In this document: positions 12,678 to 26,045 of the stretch, piece after piece
Position numbering within the stretch: the stretch's first letter is position 1
Layout: every line of letters begins with the position of its first letter
Assembly (NCBI RefSeq): GCF_014805625.2
Contig: NW_023998423.1
Coordinates: 1,202,811 to 1,266,810 of the forward strand
Source of the DNA: Glossina fuscipes
Lineage: Eukaryota; Arthropoda; Insecta; Diptera; Glossinidae
DNA: 64,000 nt
Direction: 5' to 3'
The notes under the pieces: generated by a model
Database searches by the model: none
Seen by the model: only the letters and a program-made list of their open reading frames with translations
Told to the model about the DNA's origin: nothing
Translations under genes and position numbers: made by a program

Positions 12678-14999
12678 CTGCTTTTGTGCTTTGAGACTTA
12701 AACCTTAGAATTTATTTCTTTGGCCAAATTAATAATAATAATAGTAATTATGAGAAATGACAACGTAAATGTTTTGCTCAAAGTTAAAGAGACGAAGAGC
12801 TGGGCAAGGATTATTTAAAAAAGGTTGCGATTTTTGAAAGGCACTTACCTTCTTTTTCTTAGCTTGGCAACTATAAAGGCAAATTTTTTACTCCTATATT
12901 AAACGACTAATGCTGGCCCATGTTGTTTTTCTTAGAAAGATTTACTGAGCAAATTTCTTTTTCCAGCGATGTATGTTAAACGATTCGGCTTAAGCTGATT
13001 CAAGTTTTTTCTTGTCTTCATTTCATTTGTCATTTAATAACTCATTTATTTCTTTTTTTTTTTAATTGTCACTTTTAATCGTTGTTGTTCTTGTTGTTAC
13101 TGTTAATTATTTCAATTGTTTTTGCTTTCATGCTTCTACCACCAAACTATTCCGCTTTAAATTGGACATAAGAGCTATCAAGTAATCTAAGCATTCATGT
13201 GAATGTGTGTGACTCATACGTTTTGTTTTAAATATAATTTATTCACAAGAATTTTAATTAATTTTTTTTTTTCAATTAATCTCTTTCTTTTTCTTACGTT
13301 TTTCCATTAATTTCAGTTAATACGGAATTTGTAGAATAATATGAATTTTCCTATAGCGGTTAAATTTGCATATAATTAATTTCGTTTAGGTTTATATTAA
13401 TTAATTTAAATAAAATAGTGTATTATACTAATCAAAGATTATGTATTTTTCGCAAAGTGTTCGCAACAACAAAGTTGCAACTTTCAAAATAAACAATGCC
13501 AATAAAATATTGTCAAATTTTTATGACGAAGTGATCTAAAGGGAGACATTTTCTGAAAACCGTCAATCTGAAAATGTCTTTTTCTGATGACGGGCAAAAG
13601 AGAATGTAACAGCGACTACACCGTAACGTTTTCTGTTTAAAATAAACTTTAAACAGTGCCAACGTCCGAACATTACAAATCGAAAGATGTTGGGAGAGTT
13701 TTTTTCTTCTAAAGTTTTTCGCTAACCCACACTGAATGAAATTAATTCTTAAGCATTAATAATAACGTTAGTAATTAGTAATTTCGTGTAAAGCAACTGC
13801 TAGAATTTTATTTTGCTTAAATTGAAGTTGAAAGCTGGTCCATATGGCTCTTTGTTTTTCTACACGCCTGTCTACTCACTTTCTTCTACCCAAATGCAAC
13901 ATGTGCGACGCCAAGTACTTGAATAACAAATAATGGGACATGACCGAATTGGTTCAACATCTTATGCCGACTACATATATAAGCGATTTGTGACGTCAGT
14001 GATATTTATTTTCTAACTTCTGTGTTTCAATTAGCAAATTCAGTATGCCTTCAACTTCTTCAACTATGATTATAAAAAGAAAACCGTTCTTTGTTCTGGA
14101 ATTTTATATTTCCAAGATTTCTTGAGTTTTTTTTCTTTTGCTAAATTAAAACAATTGATTTATTGATTAAAAACCGTCTATTATTTTTATTAATTTTTTG
14201 TTATTTATAGCTCCGTTAACAAAAGACTTAAGACACGAACTCGTTAAATGCAAGCTTTTATGCAGTTTTGCTTTGGTTTTGTATTTTTATGACAAGTTTT
14301 ATTAGAAGATTTTTTGATATTTTTTTTTTTAAACACGCCTTTAAAACATGAAAATAGTTTTAACAAAAATAATTAATGAACAAATATTGAACAACTAGTG
14401 CAAATGCTTTAGTTTAATAAATCTTACTCGCTAAACATATTTTCAATAGAAACGATCTGTGACAGTTTAAGCTTTGGCGGTCTTTCCATGATAAAAACAA
14501 AAAAAAAAAAACGCTGAATATGAAGTAAATGACAACATACCCCAAAGGTATAGTTCCGTTTAAAAGCGAAAACGGCTGTATAACGTTGAAATAGTAGCCG
14601 TTTCAGCAGAAACAAGAGTCACTGCGACGTTGTCTTTTTACAACCGCATTTCTCATTAACAGACCTATTTTATTACCACTTTAAACTAAGCATTAATTTA
14701 AATAGTTAGCAATGATTAAAAGTGTAGCTAGAAGCATCTGGCCGCTGGATGAAAAACAAAACAAGTTTATCTAAAAGTTTAACTGTAGATGCGATGCGTA
14801 AATACTGAAGTGACACAAGTTGAAGTAATTTCTTGTGAAAATTTATTATATCTTTCGAAACGGAACTTAAAATTTTTGAGTAGGAAGCGGATATAATTTG
14901 TAAGTTTTTCCGCAACTATTTTGATACTTTCGATTAATTTCGATATTGTTTTAACGTTAGGTGTACGGACTGCAGCTATTTTTGAATTTCCTCTATGAA

Positions 15000-15425
15000 T
15001 ATCACAGACGGTTACGAACGGTTGGCATAAAGAAAGCTGGACTGAATATTGGTGAACAGATGAACAGACGGTGCAAACTTGTATTTAAACAGAAACAGTA
15101 AAGTAGAGAGAAAAAATAGTTAGCAAAATATGTGGTTGTGTAGACGTGTAAGCATATGGATTGACGATGAGCTGATGATAGATGCACGAATAGTCAGATT
15201 GAAAGACGGAGGCGTAAATATATAAATATTTAAGACAAAAAAAAAAAAAAAAAAAACTAGACGTAGAAGCCGTCAGATTAAACAAACGACGGAGTGAACA
15301 CATATGCACGCGCACAATAGTTTCGATAGGTAGATAGCAGAGAGTTGAAAACGCCGGTGGACGGAAAGACAGATGGGTACGAACGCAGATAGACGGGATT
15401 AGAGATGGGCGGGAGGTCACACGGG
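15000..15425. repeat. degenerate short-period GAYGG/ACAGA array
   Basis: The stretch is unusually rich in units like ACAGACGG, GAACAGATG, GTAGACG and AGATAGACGGG on the + strand. It contains a 19-20 nt A run at about 15238-15257 in the middle. Composition and unit type resemble the larger array at 48460-49400. No gene is visible; open frames on the reverse strand here come from the low-complexity sequence. Confidence 0.5.
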
Positions 15426-15509
15426 CGATCTTTACTGTATCGGCCTATGCTAGTTTTTTGAAAGTTAGTCTCTACATGGTTTCTAAGATTTTCATCATTC
15501 TAAATAATA

Positions 15510-15715
15510 AATTGATTCTAGCATTATATTGCGGATGGCGCGGATGTATGCAGCGTCCAGGAGGACTTGAGAAAGACCCACCTTTTATTAAACTGATCGT
15601 CTCAGGATCACTTTCGAAATTTGTTATCCAGACGTGTTTTGGCCCAAGGATGAATGCCATTGAATATGATTCGGATTGGAGCACTTGTCTCATATAACGT
15701 CTTCTTTTGAAATAT
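15510..15715 (-). repeat. dispersed intronic repeat, copy 3 (reverse)
   Basis: Reverse copy of the family at 3862. It contains GCGGATGTATGCAGCGTCCA, AGGAGGACTTGAGAAAGACC, TTTTGGCCCAAGGATGAATG and CATATAACGTCTTCTTTTGA in that order. One end (the ATTAAATACC landmark) is missing. Confidence 0.65.
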
Positions 15716-17859
15716 CGGTAGAGAGTAGAGTGTACAGTGTACAGTATTTAATTTAGTTTTTAACAGAATACTCTAGAGCTGTTTTTACCTTTTTTTTGCA
15801 TATTCGAGCTCACACCCATTGCTTTCTGATTTACGTTTTATTCGTAACATCGATATTTTTAAGAAATTTTCTAAACTTCCCGTATACGCTCTTATTTTCT
15901 ATTGATTTCAATCTTCCAGTCTCTTAGTTTAATTGTCAAATTATTAAACCTGTTTTAAATCAAAAATGATTTGAGTAAAAAACGCCGTCAACGCTGGAAA
16001 ATATAAATTAAAATTTATTTCATAGCATTTACGAGCTTAGCGATCATCAAGTGCAGCTAAATGAATTTCTTGTTATCTCCCGATTTTTTTTTTTTTTATT
16101 TCCATTTGCCTTGAATTAATTTAATTAAATTTGCAAATGTCAAATGTTTAAATGATAATAAGAAAAAATAAAATAATAACAATTTTTTAGATAATTTATG
16201 ATTTTTTTCAATCAAAATTAAGAAAAAAAATCATTTAAAAATTATATAAAATAAAAAATAAATTTTGTGAATAAATTAAAAAAAAAAAGAAGTCGTAAAA
16301 ACTAATTTCAAATCACATGAACAGAGAAAATTAAAATAAAAAAGTAAATGAAGCGTTACGCTTAGAGACGCTTAGACGTCTATCAAATAGGGAACATTTA
16401 CATATTGGGTGAGAGAAAAGTCCCAGGAATCGCTGATAACCGATATAATAAAACCTGTTTCTCTCCAATAAAAATTTCTTTACGAAACTGCTGAAATGTG
16501 AAAAAGGCATAGAGTAAATAAGGTTCCATTGTGCGAACAATTCAATGGGACTTAGGCAGCCTTTGAATGCAACTCATGCTTTTCTTGAAACAATCACTGA
16601 GAGAGCTTGAGAGAAATTTGTCAAGAAAGCAGTATACCTTGCGGATGCTTCCTCAACATTTCTAATGAATGTCAGTTCGCACATTGTAGAAAGGGACTAA
16701 TTTTGCAATTTTTTGAAAGAGGTTCTCGACAAAAACTCGGCAAATGTCATCGTGTAGGTAAATGAGTCATCGTATTTGTCGGACATGACCCCTTGGCCGT
16801 TATATGATATATTCTGCATTTCATTAAATCACTCCGCGCAAGGCGTACTGAGACGATTAATGCCATAAAAAATGGTTCAGAGAATGAACTCAAGATGATT
16901 TCATAAAAATATTTGCACACGACGCATCAATGAGGTGAATGAAGGACGATGAAAGCTTATTTCTTTGGTTACGGAACTTGACAATTGATTTAAAAATTGA
17001 TGTGTGTTTTAAGAAATCCCGTGAAAAAACAAAAGCAACTCGTGTTCTCTGGCATCATTTTAATTAACTAATTCGACAATTGTTTAAATCAACTATGGAA
17101 AGAAGGTCCATGTTTGAGGCACTGAATGATGATCTCCGGCTTGTCCTTAACTACAAAATTATAGCGAACTAATTACTTTTAATTTTTAATAATTTACGTG
17201 GCTCTCGAAAATAATTATTTATTAAACTGCTGCTCTGTAGCTTCTAAACGGTGGAAGCGCTCCCTAGAGTATTCTAAACTTTCTTCAGCTCTTTAACTAT
17301 TGCAAGTTTGTGTTGGTAAAGGGGATGAAATTCACTTTGAAGTGCAAATTTGTGTAATTAGAAAATTGTCCATGGCAACACCCAGCTTTCTATATAAATC
17401 TCTTCATTAATTCTCAAAGGGTAAGACTATCGTAAGCCTGTTACTCTTATTGCTCAGCCATGAGTATCAGGTACTTCATAATATGTAGGTGAGTATACTG
17501 GATCTGTAAAACATTTATAGCTAATTTAGAACATTTTGAAGGTACTAGGAGAAGAACAATGTTGCATGAATCATTTCTAAGTAAGAAAGACAAAGATTTA
17601 ATTCAAGCCTTCAGGCCTAATGTTCCTAAAAACGAAAAAAAAACTAGAAGACTAGAAGATTGCAATTTCAAACAGGGAATTATGTTTCACAAGTGGACTC
17701 GTAATAGTGAAAAACATATACCAAGTTTCGATTCTGGATTTTAATGCAATTCTACTATTGTAAGGCAACGGTAGTAAGCTGCAAGAGAAACAAGATTGGT
17801 TTGCGAAAGTCGACTTTGTTCATTAAGTATCGTTCGTTTTAAAAGTGCTACAATCAGAC

Positions 17860-18060
17860 CTATGTGTCTCTGACATTTCGGTGCCTTAGCTGTAGAACGA
17901 TTTATTGCAACTCTCAAAATAGGTCGCTCATCACTCCGTGCATATTTTTTTCCGCGCAGCACACTTTTCAAATTTGCAAACATCTTTGATTCAGGTAAAC
18001 AGAGTAAATGTGGCAGCAGCTTCAGCTTCGGTCCATGGAATTTTTCCCTTGCAGACATCG
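17860..18060 (-). pseudogene. mariner transposase C-terminal fragment
   Basis: The reverse strand reads LLPHLLCLPESKMFANLKSV then LRGKKYARSDE over about 60 residues. Mariner transposases have LLPHPPYSPDLAPxDxxLFxNLKxxLxGKK(F/Y)xSxEE near the C-terminus. Here the conserved third catalytic Asp region (YSPDLAP) is ruined to CLPESK, so it could not be active. The rest of the element is not recognisable in frame. An inactive relic in the intron upstream of grh exon A. Confidence 0.6.
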
Positions 18061-19670
18061 ACTTGGTGAGCGGGCCATTTTCTCCATTGCAAGTACATTC
18101 GGTAGACATTCGATAAGCAGCTTTTTGATGTCCACGCTTTCATTGAAAATAGTGAACAGGTTGACTTTTAATATGTTTCTCCGATCTCTGCGATTATGAA
18201 GAATAATTTTCAGACTTTGTTCGTGGCCGCAAACATCGATGTAGGGCGTTCATTGAGTTCGGTCTTTTGCAATGTCTTGAAAAGTAGGAAACCCAGCAGG
18301 CTTCCTTCACCGTAACTCGTAGAAAAGTTGGCTTGGCTTGGCATTAAGTTTTGTTAGGAGTTGTTTGAAAGTTAGCCAGCCCTTCCTAAAAATTATCTGA
18401 ATTTCTTATCGGAAATAACATATACGTTTTAGTTTAGTGATTTATTGACCAAAGTATTGAGTTCTCGTTTCAAAAAATATAATTATGGATTGAGCGCATG
18501 TATCACAAAAAATTTGGAAAGTTCTTATATACAATCGCTTTACCCTTAAATTATGAAAATTTTTTTGTGAATTTATTTATAATACATTTATTTACTCTTT
18601 AAAAAAGCTCACATATCGGAAATTAAAAATGAATAAATAAACGTTGATTGAAAAGTTAGTCTAAATTTGAAAAATAATTTCTTATTATATATTTCTTATA
18701 TACAGAAATATTGAACGTAAACTCAATAATTATGGTTTTCAATTCTTTTACTTCCTCTCTGGCGATAACACTTATGTGTTGACATCTATAGGTTTAGAAA
18801 CAGTGTACGTTACCTCAGTAAAATCTCAGGTAAAAAGAGCACCAAGGAAGTTAATGAGGAAGGAAGTTTATATAAAAAAGATTGCTTTTTTTTCATAACT
18901 CATAAAATTATTGTAGAGCATACATGTGTATCGGATAGACAAAGAGAATGTAAGAAAGAAAATTTCTTTCGAGTGATTAAACAGCAGACAAAATATTGAA
19001 AACATGTGCTTGATGACAATATAAGAAAGTGAAAGAGAAAAAATAAAAGAGGAAAGAAAAAACGGTATTTAAAGTTAATGTTAACACAACGATTGCTACT
19101 GTGTACACCGCAATAATATGTATGTGTGTGCGTGTGTAATTAAATTCTGTTGATTATATCAACAGCTTATCCTGCTATCATATTACAAAGGCACATAACA
19201 CAGCACACATGTATATAGCGTAGTAATAAAAAACTAACTGTTAAGCCAGGCAGACGGGCAGATCGGCTATACAACCCTTTACAGCTTAGAATAATTTGCA
19301 TATTTTATATAATTTTTTTTTTTTATAAACGTCCTCTAGAATAATAAATCGTTGTTGTCGTTGTCGTTTTCATAAATCCTTTCAAGGGAACCGTGTGAAA
19401 TTTTTGTTGTGTTACGATTCAAGTTATAACACTTTCATGGAAAGGAAGTTAACATTCGTTTTTTTTTAATTCGTTATGTATTCTTTCTTTAAAATGAAGG
19501 AAAAAAAGGAGCTTCGGATGCTCTTTTTACGCAAAAAAACACACTTGAGCAATTTGTTTTTTTATATATGTATATATCTATATATTTTTAACATTTTATC
19601 TTGTTGTTATATTATGTAAATGCGTATCGCGCGGTAACAAAACATATATAATTTATTGCTTATAACTTAG

Positions 19671-20252
19671 ACGTCGTACTGTCCTGACCAATGGTGATTC
19701 ATTGAATACCAACAATGCCTCACCGCCACCTTGTTCATCGGCACCGCCCTCATCTTCTCAGTCACAAACGTTGGCGATGTCTTTGACTCCGTCGAATACC
19801 AATCATCAAAATAATACCCATGAGGTTATTATACAGCACCACAATGGCGGCGGCACTTATCAATTGCCCTCGGCATCAGTGGCTACGCGTTTCTTTGAGC
19901 CTTCCCAGCTAACCACAAGTGTTGTAGCCGCAGGTAATTCTCAAACACTTCTAAGTCTTTCACCCGGCCATGGTCAGGGGCAAAACGATGATCAGACAAA
20001 TGCCGGATTAACACATCATCAACATCATCATCAGCAGCAACAGCATAATCAACAGCAACAACATCATCAGCAGCAACATCATCAACATCAGCAATTAATT
20101 GAAGCTGCCAATGCTACAGTAAATTTAAGTTCACTGGGCACACCCACACTGCATCAGGTGCAGAATTCCAATGGTACCACGTCCTTTGTTTACGAATATT
20201 ACAAAATGTCCGACAAGGACGCGGCTGTTGCTGAAGCCGAATTACAATGGAG
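19671..20252 (+). CDS. grh: grh exon A: activation-region exon with His/Gln run
   Basis: Acceptor TTAG at 19667-19670 and donor GTAAGT at 20253 bound 582 nt. Both ends are phase 2: the first base completes a codon, and the last two (AG) are completed by C of exon B to give Ser. About 193 full codons follow. It begins RRTVLTNGDSLN, has Ser/Pro-rich sequence, a His/Gln-rich run at exon residues about 115-141, and FVYEYYKM at about 172-179. NGD...YEYYK resembles the conserved N-terminal block of vertebrate GRHL proteins (INGDED...LLYDYYKVP), here split by a long insert. There is no in-frame ATG near the start; the TTG at 19702 is only an internal Leu. Because it is symmetric it can be skipped without a frameshift. 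The role is probably transactivation; this is inferred from the family. Confidence 0.9.
20016..20100 (+). repeat. opa-type CAN repeat coding for His/Gln
   Basis: CAT, CAG and CAA codons alternate with little interruption in exon A and encode a mixed His/Gln stretch of about 27 residues. Mixed synonymous codons suggest it is not a recently expanded pure triplet run. Confidence 0.9.
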
Positions 20253-22501
20253 GTAAGTAACAATTGATGGAAATGGAGGGATATGTTTATGAAAAATATA
20301 TATTGAAAAAAAAAAAGATTTTCAAGAAGATCTATTAGTTTTTTGGAAAAGGTTTAAAAAGTAGCTTGAGAGTCTTTAAGCTTGATGGTAAATAAAGGAA
20401 AGCATAGACTTTGAATTGGGCTGAACTTCAAAAATATCTCCATGTTACGAAGGGACTTTGTCCGAAGGGTAGCGTTCAGTTTCCTGTTCGCTCTTTCATT
20501 GCGATTCGTTGCAAAAGGAGACCATCTTGGAACAATTGCTTTGACGTTCGTGTTTTTGAGAAATCGCATTTTATAATTACGCAGAATGGCTCACTACAGC
20601 CTTTTTACGTATGTTATAAAAAAAATACAATATTATTTCGATACTATAGGCTCCTCATTGCCAAAAATACTGGAATTAATTTTTGTCTTCTACATTTTTT
20701 TTTTTATTTGTTTTCTCCTTCCAAATCCATATGGATGATAGCATTACTGCGTTGACTAAAGCAAAGCTTAGTTTCTTTTCTTGCAAGAAGACCTCTTTTT
20801 ACATACTCACCCAATTATGAAGTTCCACGACACGAAAAACAAGTGGTAGCTGGATGGTGAGCACGGCTTTCAAAGGTAGAGGACGGATTATATATTTAAG
20901 GTATTAGGAAGACACTGCTATTTCCAAAGGGCGAAGATGTGATCCATATTTATTACCTCGTTATTGGATTGCCTAAAGAATAGGAACTGTCACTTCTCCT
21001 TGCGGAATGCCGCTTAACACTTCTCACTTAATCTGCGTCATCGGAAACGTTGAGGAGGTCGAGCATTTGCAAAACAAACACCTAGATATATCTTCTTTTT
21101 GTCGTATTGATGGCGGAGGGTTAAACTCTCATTTATGTATTATCAACTGATGGAAACGGAACTGGGTGCACGTACAGAAACGCACCATAAAGTCCGAACG
21201 TTATAGTTCTTCTGATATATGTCCCGCTTTTTCTTTCCTTCCTCTAACCAATTCTTACAGACTACGCACCACCGCACCAACGCGTATAACGAATATCCCT
21301 TGTGTGGTTCATAAAAAAAGGAGATTTAATCGTATTGTTTGCGTACTTCGTTGAAGTGAGAATGTGTAGCTCGGGGCCTATTTCACATTTTGACTTTGAG
21401 TTTTAGCTAAATTAAAACATAATTTGAAATGTTTCCTTTGTAAGTGCCATAAACTCATCCTTTTTCTTTTTTGTTTTCGAAAATAATCCCAGATAAATAA
21501 GATTCACTTGCTATCTACTAATGGGACTAATCTCTCTTATATTGCCAAACTTATTATTTATCATCACGCTTTGTCTTGCAAGCTAGGGTTGAAAGATTTT
21601 TGCTCAGCACTCCTCACATTCTCATCGGTGGTGTGCCAAAAAATTTAATAACATATGCGAAAGATATCAACGGACTTCACGTGCGGAAGTGATTGCCCAA
21701 CACTTTAAGCAAATTTGCTCTCTTGTCGGAAACTTAATAGTCTACGATTTTAGCGGGTGGACGAGAGTTTTTTTTCCTTTTCCAGGTGGAACGCACTAAG
21801 TGTGGCAATTATACTCATTTTGTGTGATAGTTGTGAAAATAGTTTTAGGAAAAAAATATCATTTAATATTATCATAATAATAATGTACTGCTTGCATTGC
21901 TAGTAGCGCCTATGTGACTGATCGTCAGTTTTTTTGTGTTTTAATTTTATTTTACAATTAATTAAGAGAAGCAAAAGTCTACAAACAAAGACTTTTTTCG
22001 ATTAAATACATAAAATTATTTTCAATAAATTAAATGTTAATTTATGATAAATTCACTTTCTTTTATTAAGCACAATAACAACAACAGCCAAAACCGAACC
22101 TTTCACCTTGAAAAATCCTTAATAACGTTTTAAACGATTTAAATCAGCTCAATGCGATCAACGACAATAGCAACGGCAGCAATCGTACGAAAATTTTATC
22201 ATTTTTCAGTCGTTGTCTTTTTTTTATTGCGCTTTTGTTTACGTTCGATTCGCAGTGTTTTTAAAATGTGTTTTTATGTCACTTTCAAGAGAATTAATTA
22301 CAAAATTTATAGCTCTTATGAGATGTCGACGTAGTAGTGGTGAGTTTTGTGTAGATGTGTTGGTTTTTTTTTTTTTGTTTTTTGTTTACAGCACTTGGCC
22401 AAATGTGTATTAAGTTGAAATTTTTTTTATTGTTGTTGTCGTTGTTGCTGTCGTTGTTATTGTTTTATTCCATATAAAAACAAACACGCACTTATAAGTT
22501 G

Positions 22502-22531
<30 letters not shown>
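22502..22531. repeat. (ATC)10 microsatellite
   Basis: Perfect ATC triplets, followed by interrupted ATC/GTC units and then a CAG/CAA-rich stretch to about 22607. Intronic. Confidence 0.95.
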
Positions 22532-22532
<1 letters not shown>

Positions 22533-25004
22533 CCGTCATTATCATCGTCCACGAACAGCAATAGCAGTAGCAGCAGCACCAGCAGCATTCGCAGCAACAG
22601 CAACGGCATTATTAACAAAATCGAAATGATTACAGAGATGATTAGCAGAGAAAAACGGTAATAAAAATGAATTTCGTTATAAATATTATTTTAAAATAAA
22701 CGATTGAGTCATGCGCCATGAATTATGAATGAATTAATGCAAAATTTAAATAAAATTGTTATCAAAAAAAGAAACAAAAATATGTTATAGAAAACAAGGT
22801 CTTGCCTTCAAACCCATTTAATGAGCAGTTTATTGAAAGAAAACAAATTCGCGAAAAAAAAACTCTTAACTGGGAATTAGGTTTTATCTAATCTTTTCTG
22901 TAATTTAATTAAAAAAAAAAAAAAAAAAAAAATATCATTTGAATGAGCGTTTTAAGGGTGTGTGTGAGTAGGTGGCTTTTCTGGCGTTTATTCACTGATA
23001 AGGAAATGTTCATTACGACCAACACGTGCCTTTCATATGATACTTACTTGAAAGGCTTAACAATAGTTGTTTGCATCTATTTTTCAAGATTTGTTTTTGT
23101 TTCGTTTCGCTTTTTTTTTTTTTTGTTTTTTTTTGTTCTCTCTCTTAAACAACAATATTAATTATGAGTAACAATAAATTGTCACACCATGTATAAAATG
23201 ACAATAAGTACAGTACAACAACAACTGTAATAACAATAAGAATCTTAAATAACACTATAGGTGCCGTAAATAAGTAATTAGCTAAAGGCGTTAAATGATT
23301 ATTACCAACTATAGTCGCATAGAGGCAAATATTATAACTAAAGACAACAACTAATGCCACAAATGTGGTCACTTTAAACTGAATTGTTTGTAATTGTAAT
23401 CAAAAACTTAACAACAACAGCAAATAACAATAAATTCATAGTAACATGGATTAACCGCATTTCAATCAGTTAACAATTGAGCATTTAACACAGCGATGTC
23501 ATGGTGGCCAAGGTGTGGCTTGGTATCTGGTTATGTGCGCATTCGCATGTACGTGTGGTTATGTATGCACTTGGTTCATTTGGTTCGCTTTTCTGACCAC
23601 ATCCACCTATCTAAGAGTCATGTGTTTGTGAATAAGAATTCTGGTCCGCTGGCGAAGTTAGGCCAGCGACATTTATTGGTAAACAAGTGTTAATGGTCAG
23701 TCATGATACCGACCGACTGATAAAACCGCTATTGCTCTAAAATTTTCGCAACACACAAAACTTTATAACAACGTTGTTGGTTAAAGCCTAATGTAATATG
23801 TTCGGTTGTCATAGTAAAAGGTCACTTTTCAAATCAATGTCAACATACACATACAGCCAATCATACGTGTACACGTACACTCATAGAAAAAAAAAGAAAC
23901 GAAACAAAACCCACTAATAACAAATGACCCTCTACAGGAGTGTTTTTATTGCTATATCATTTTTTTTTTTTTTTTTTTTTTTTTATTATAATTTTGTTAT
24001 TTAGTAATATAATAATAGTTTTTCAAAAGCTTTGATCAATTTTTTTTTCTTCTTTCTTTTATAACAAGAAAAATTTCAAAATTTTATGCTTTTTATTAAT
24101 ATGCAAAAATTAAAAAAAGAAAAAAAGCCGTTGTTGACTTAACTTATAGATTTCGCAACGACTATATCTGCGAATAAATAACTCATGAATTATGTAAAAA
24201 AAATATATAAAATTTCGTTTCTGCTTAGAGTTTTTGCTAAGAAAATAATAAATTTTTATAAGTATTTTACATATGAATGGAAAGCAGAGCAGGAGTTTAT
24301 ATTCATAATCATGACTGAAAAGTTCATCTTAATAAATTTCTTACACCCTCTACTAAAGTATATTCATTTTGTTATACCGTTGATAGACCAAAGCAAAGCA
24401 TTCTATCAAGAAAGTTCTTAAAGTGTTTAGATTTTGTCAAAAAAATATCAGATCGGGAATAATATACTTCGTTAAGTCTGAACCCACTTTTGATGAACAT
24501 TCGAACTCCTGTCTTTCAATTGTCTTTTACGATCCCAATCTTCTCGAATCGTCTTGCAAAAAAGTTCTATGGATGCCTTAGAAAAACGGAAAAGTCGCAT
24601 TCGAGAGATAAACTGCTAGCTCGCTGAAATTAATGGCATTTTTGGTTAAAAATTTGGGAGACACCTTTAGAGAAGGTTAGGCTATATCGTTTAATATCCC
24701 GCCCGTCCATGCAAATATGGTACAAAGTAACAAAGTCGTAGGAATTATATTAAAAAAGCAGAAACCTAGTATTGGTTGTAATGTTTATGAAATCCACAGA
24801 CGTGTTCCCAATATTCCTAAATTTACATGGATTGCACAGCCCAAGTAAAGTCCAGCAAACATTTGTTGTTTGCTTTTAGGTTCTCTTGCCTCCAACTCTA
24901 TTAAATTTTCTATTGAAAAGCGATTTTCATATATCCGCTTGGAGAGGATTATTTTAAAGCGAATCTTCTTAGCGGATTTTTTTTTTAGACTCTATGCCAT
25001 TTAC

Positions 25005-25215
25005 GGTGCAAGGATGTATTAAGTTTATGCGGATGTATACAACGCCCAGGAGGAATTGAAAACCATTCACCTAAGCTTGTCGGCCCTTCTAACTCTCTGT
25101 TCGTCTTGTATACTTATATTCACCGAGGTGTTTGGCCCTACGGACAATCTCTGTTGAAAATGATTGGAATCGAACTACTTTCTGCCCCCTGCCTTATAAC
25201 GTCTTATTTTGAAAA
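25005..25215 (-). repeat. dispersed intronic repeat, copy 4 (reverse)
   Basis: Shows GCGGATGTATACAACGCCCA, AGGAGGAATTGAAAACC, GAAAATGATTGGAATCGAAC and CTTATAACGTCTTATTTTGA, the same order as the reverse copies at 7163 and 15510. Confidence 0.65.
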
Positions 25216-25800
25216 ATCGTTACCTAAATAACTGTTTTTACTGCGTTTTTATTACTCTTCTTTTTGAGGTTATGTCTAGCTTTGGTTTCCGTTTCTTCTA
25301 TTGTTTTAATTTTTGAGCTTAAAGCCTTAGTATTTAATGATGAAAAATCAAATACTCCAAGAACGTTTCGATTATAATCGGAAGATTTTATAACCAATTC
25401 GGATTCGGTAACTTTATGTGAATGTTTGTGTACTTAAGGTCATTAATATCGAGAAAATCGTGAGAATCGTCTTTTGAAAATTTCTGAGTACACGTACCAT
25501 TCTCGTATTTCTAAGTACAGATGCATAAGGAGTGTTGAATGCGGACTGTGTGGGGATAGTCTGAAGTTATCGATGGAGTGGCATCACTAAGCTAAGTATA
25601 GGTATCGCTAGTTGTTTTATTTGGATATGCCTTGATTTTATTTAAAAGTTTTCGAGAAAATCAGCTAGAAGTTCGCTGTAAAATCACTTAAAACCCATTC
25701 ACTTAAAAATGTATGACTTGCTTTCTTAATAGAATTGATCTTGGAGTGTGTCTTGAGCACGAATCAGAAATTCAAGTCTTATTGTTTTGACAATGCAAAG

Positions 25801-26045
25801 TTTTTTTTTTTAAATCTGGCGGATTACTAGAGAGAAGTTCCGTATACGTATAATACGTTGATAGCCAAAAAGGGGTGGAGAAAACGATATACAATTGGCG
25901 TCAGCCAATTTTGTGCGCGCCCATTCAGCAAGCTTTATGGCGGGGCACTGACTGACTGATAAAGTACGGCTGAGGCACTGAGATTTGAAATCCCGAATAC
26001 CACCGACTAGGTAGTCGCGACTTTTATCTGCTCGGCTATGGGTTA
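25801..26045 (-). mobile_element. tRNA-derived SINE
   Basis: Read on the reverse strand, the head at 26044-25974 gives CATAGCCGAGCAGATAA (A-box-like, as in Ser/Leu tRNAs), then CGACTACCTAGTCG, which can form an anticodon-arm hairpin. GGGATTTCAAATCTC follows and resembles a B box (GGTTCRANTCC) in a T-arm. A body of about 160 nt follows and ends in an A-rich tail (the T run at 25801-25811 on the + strand). This is the layout of a tRNA-derived short interspersed element moved by a LINE. I found no clear target-site duplication and no second copy here. A functional tRNA is unlikely: the stems are imperfect and there is no acceptor stem. Confidence 0.6.

Larger units (their letters stand above)
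1..19670 (+). other. intron upstream of grh exon A (5' end outside window)
   Basis: This is 19.7 kb of AT-rich non-coding DNA, and I see no recognisable grh exon in it. It holds homopolymer runs (T at about 1223-1241, A at about 1338-1358), a mauritiana-type mariner fragment at 2807-2989, dispersed-repeat copies near 3862, 7163 and 15510, a transposase fragment near 7560-7790, a mariner C-terminal fragment near 17860-18060 and a degenerate GACGG-type array at 15000-15425. The acceptor at 19669-19670 has a weak pyrimidine tract. Exon A starts in phase 2, so at least one upstream coding exon must exist; a very short one inside this stretch could have escaped me. Confidence 0.8.

Noticed and set aside
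19702..19704. TTG as a start codon for exon A
   Set aside because: The frame is open upstream to the acceptor at 19670 and RRTVLTNGDS continues the Grh-like sequence, so TTG is an internal Leu.
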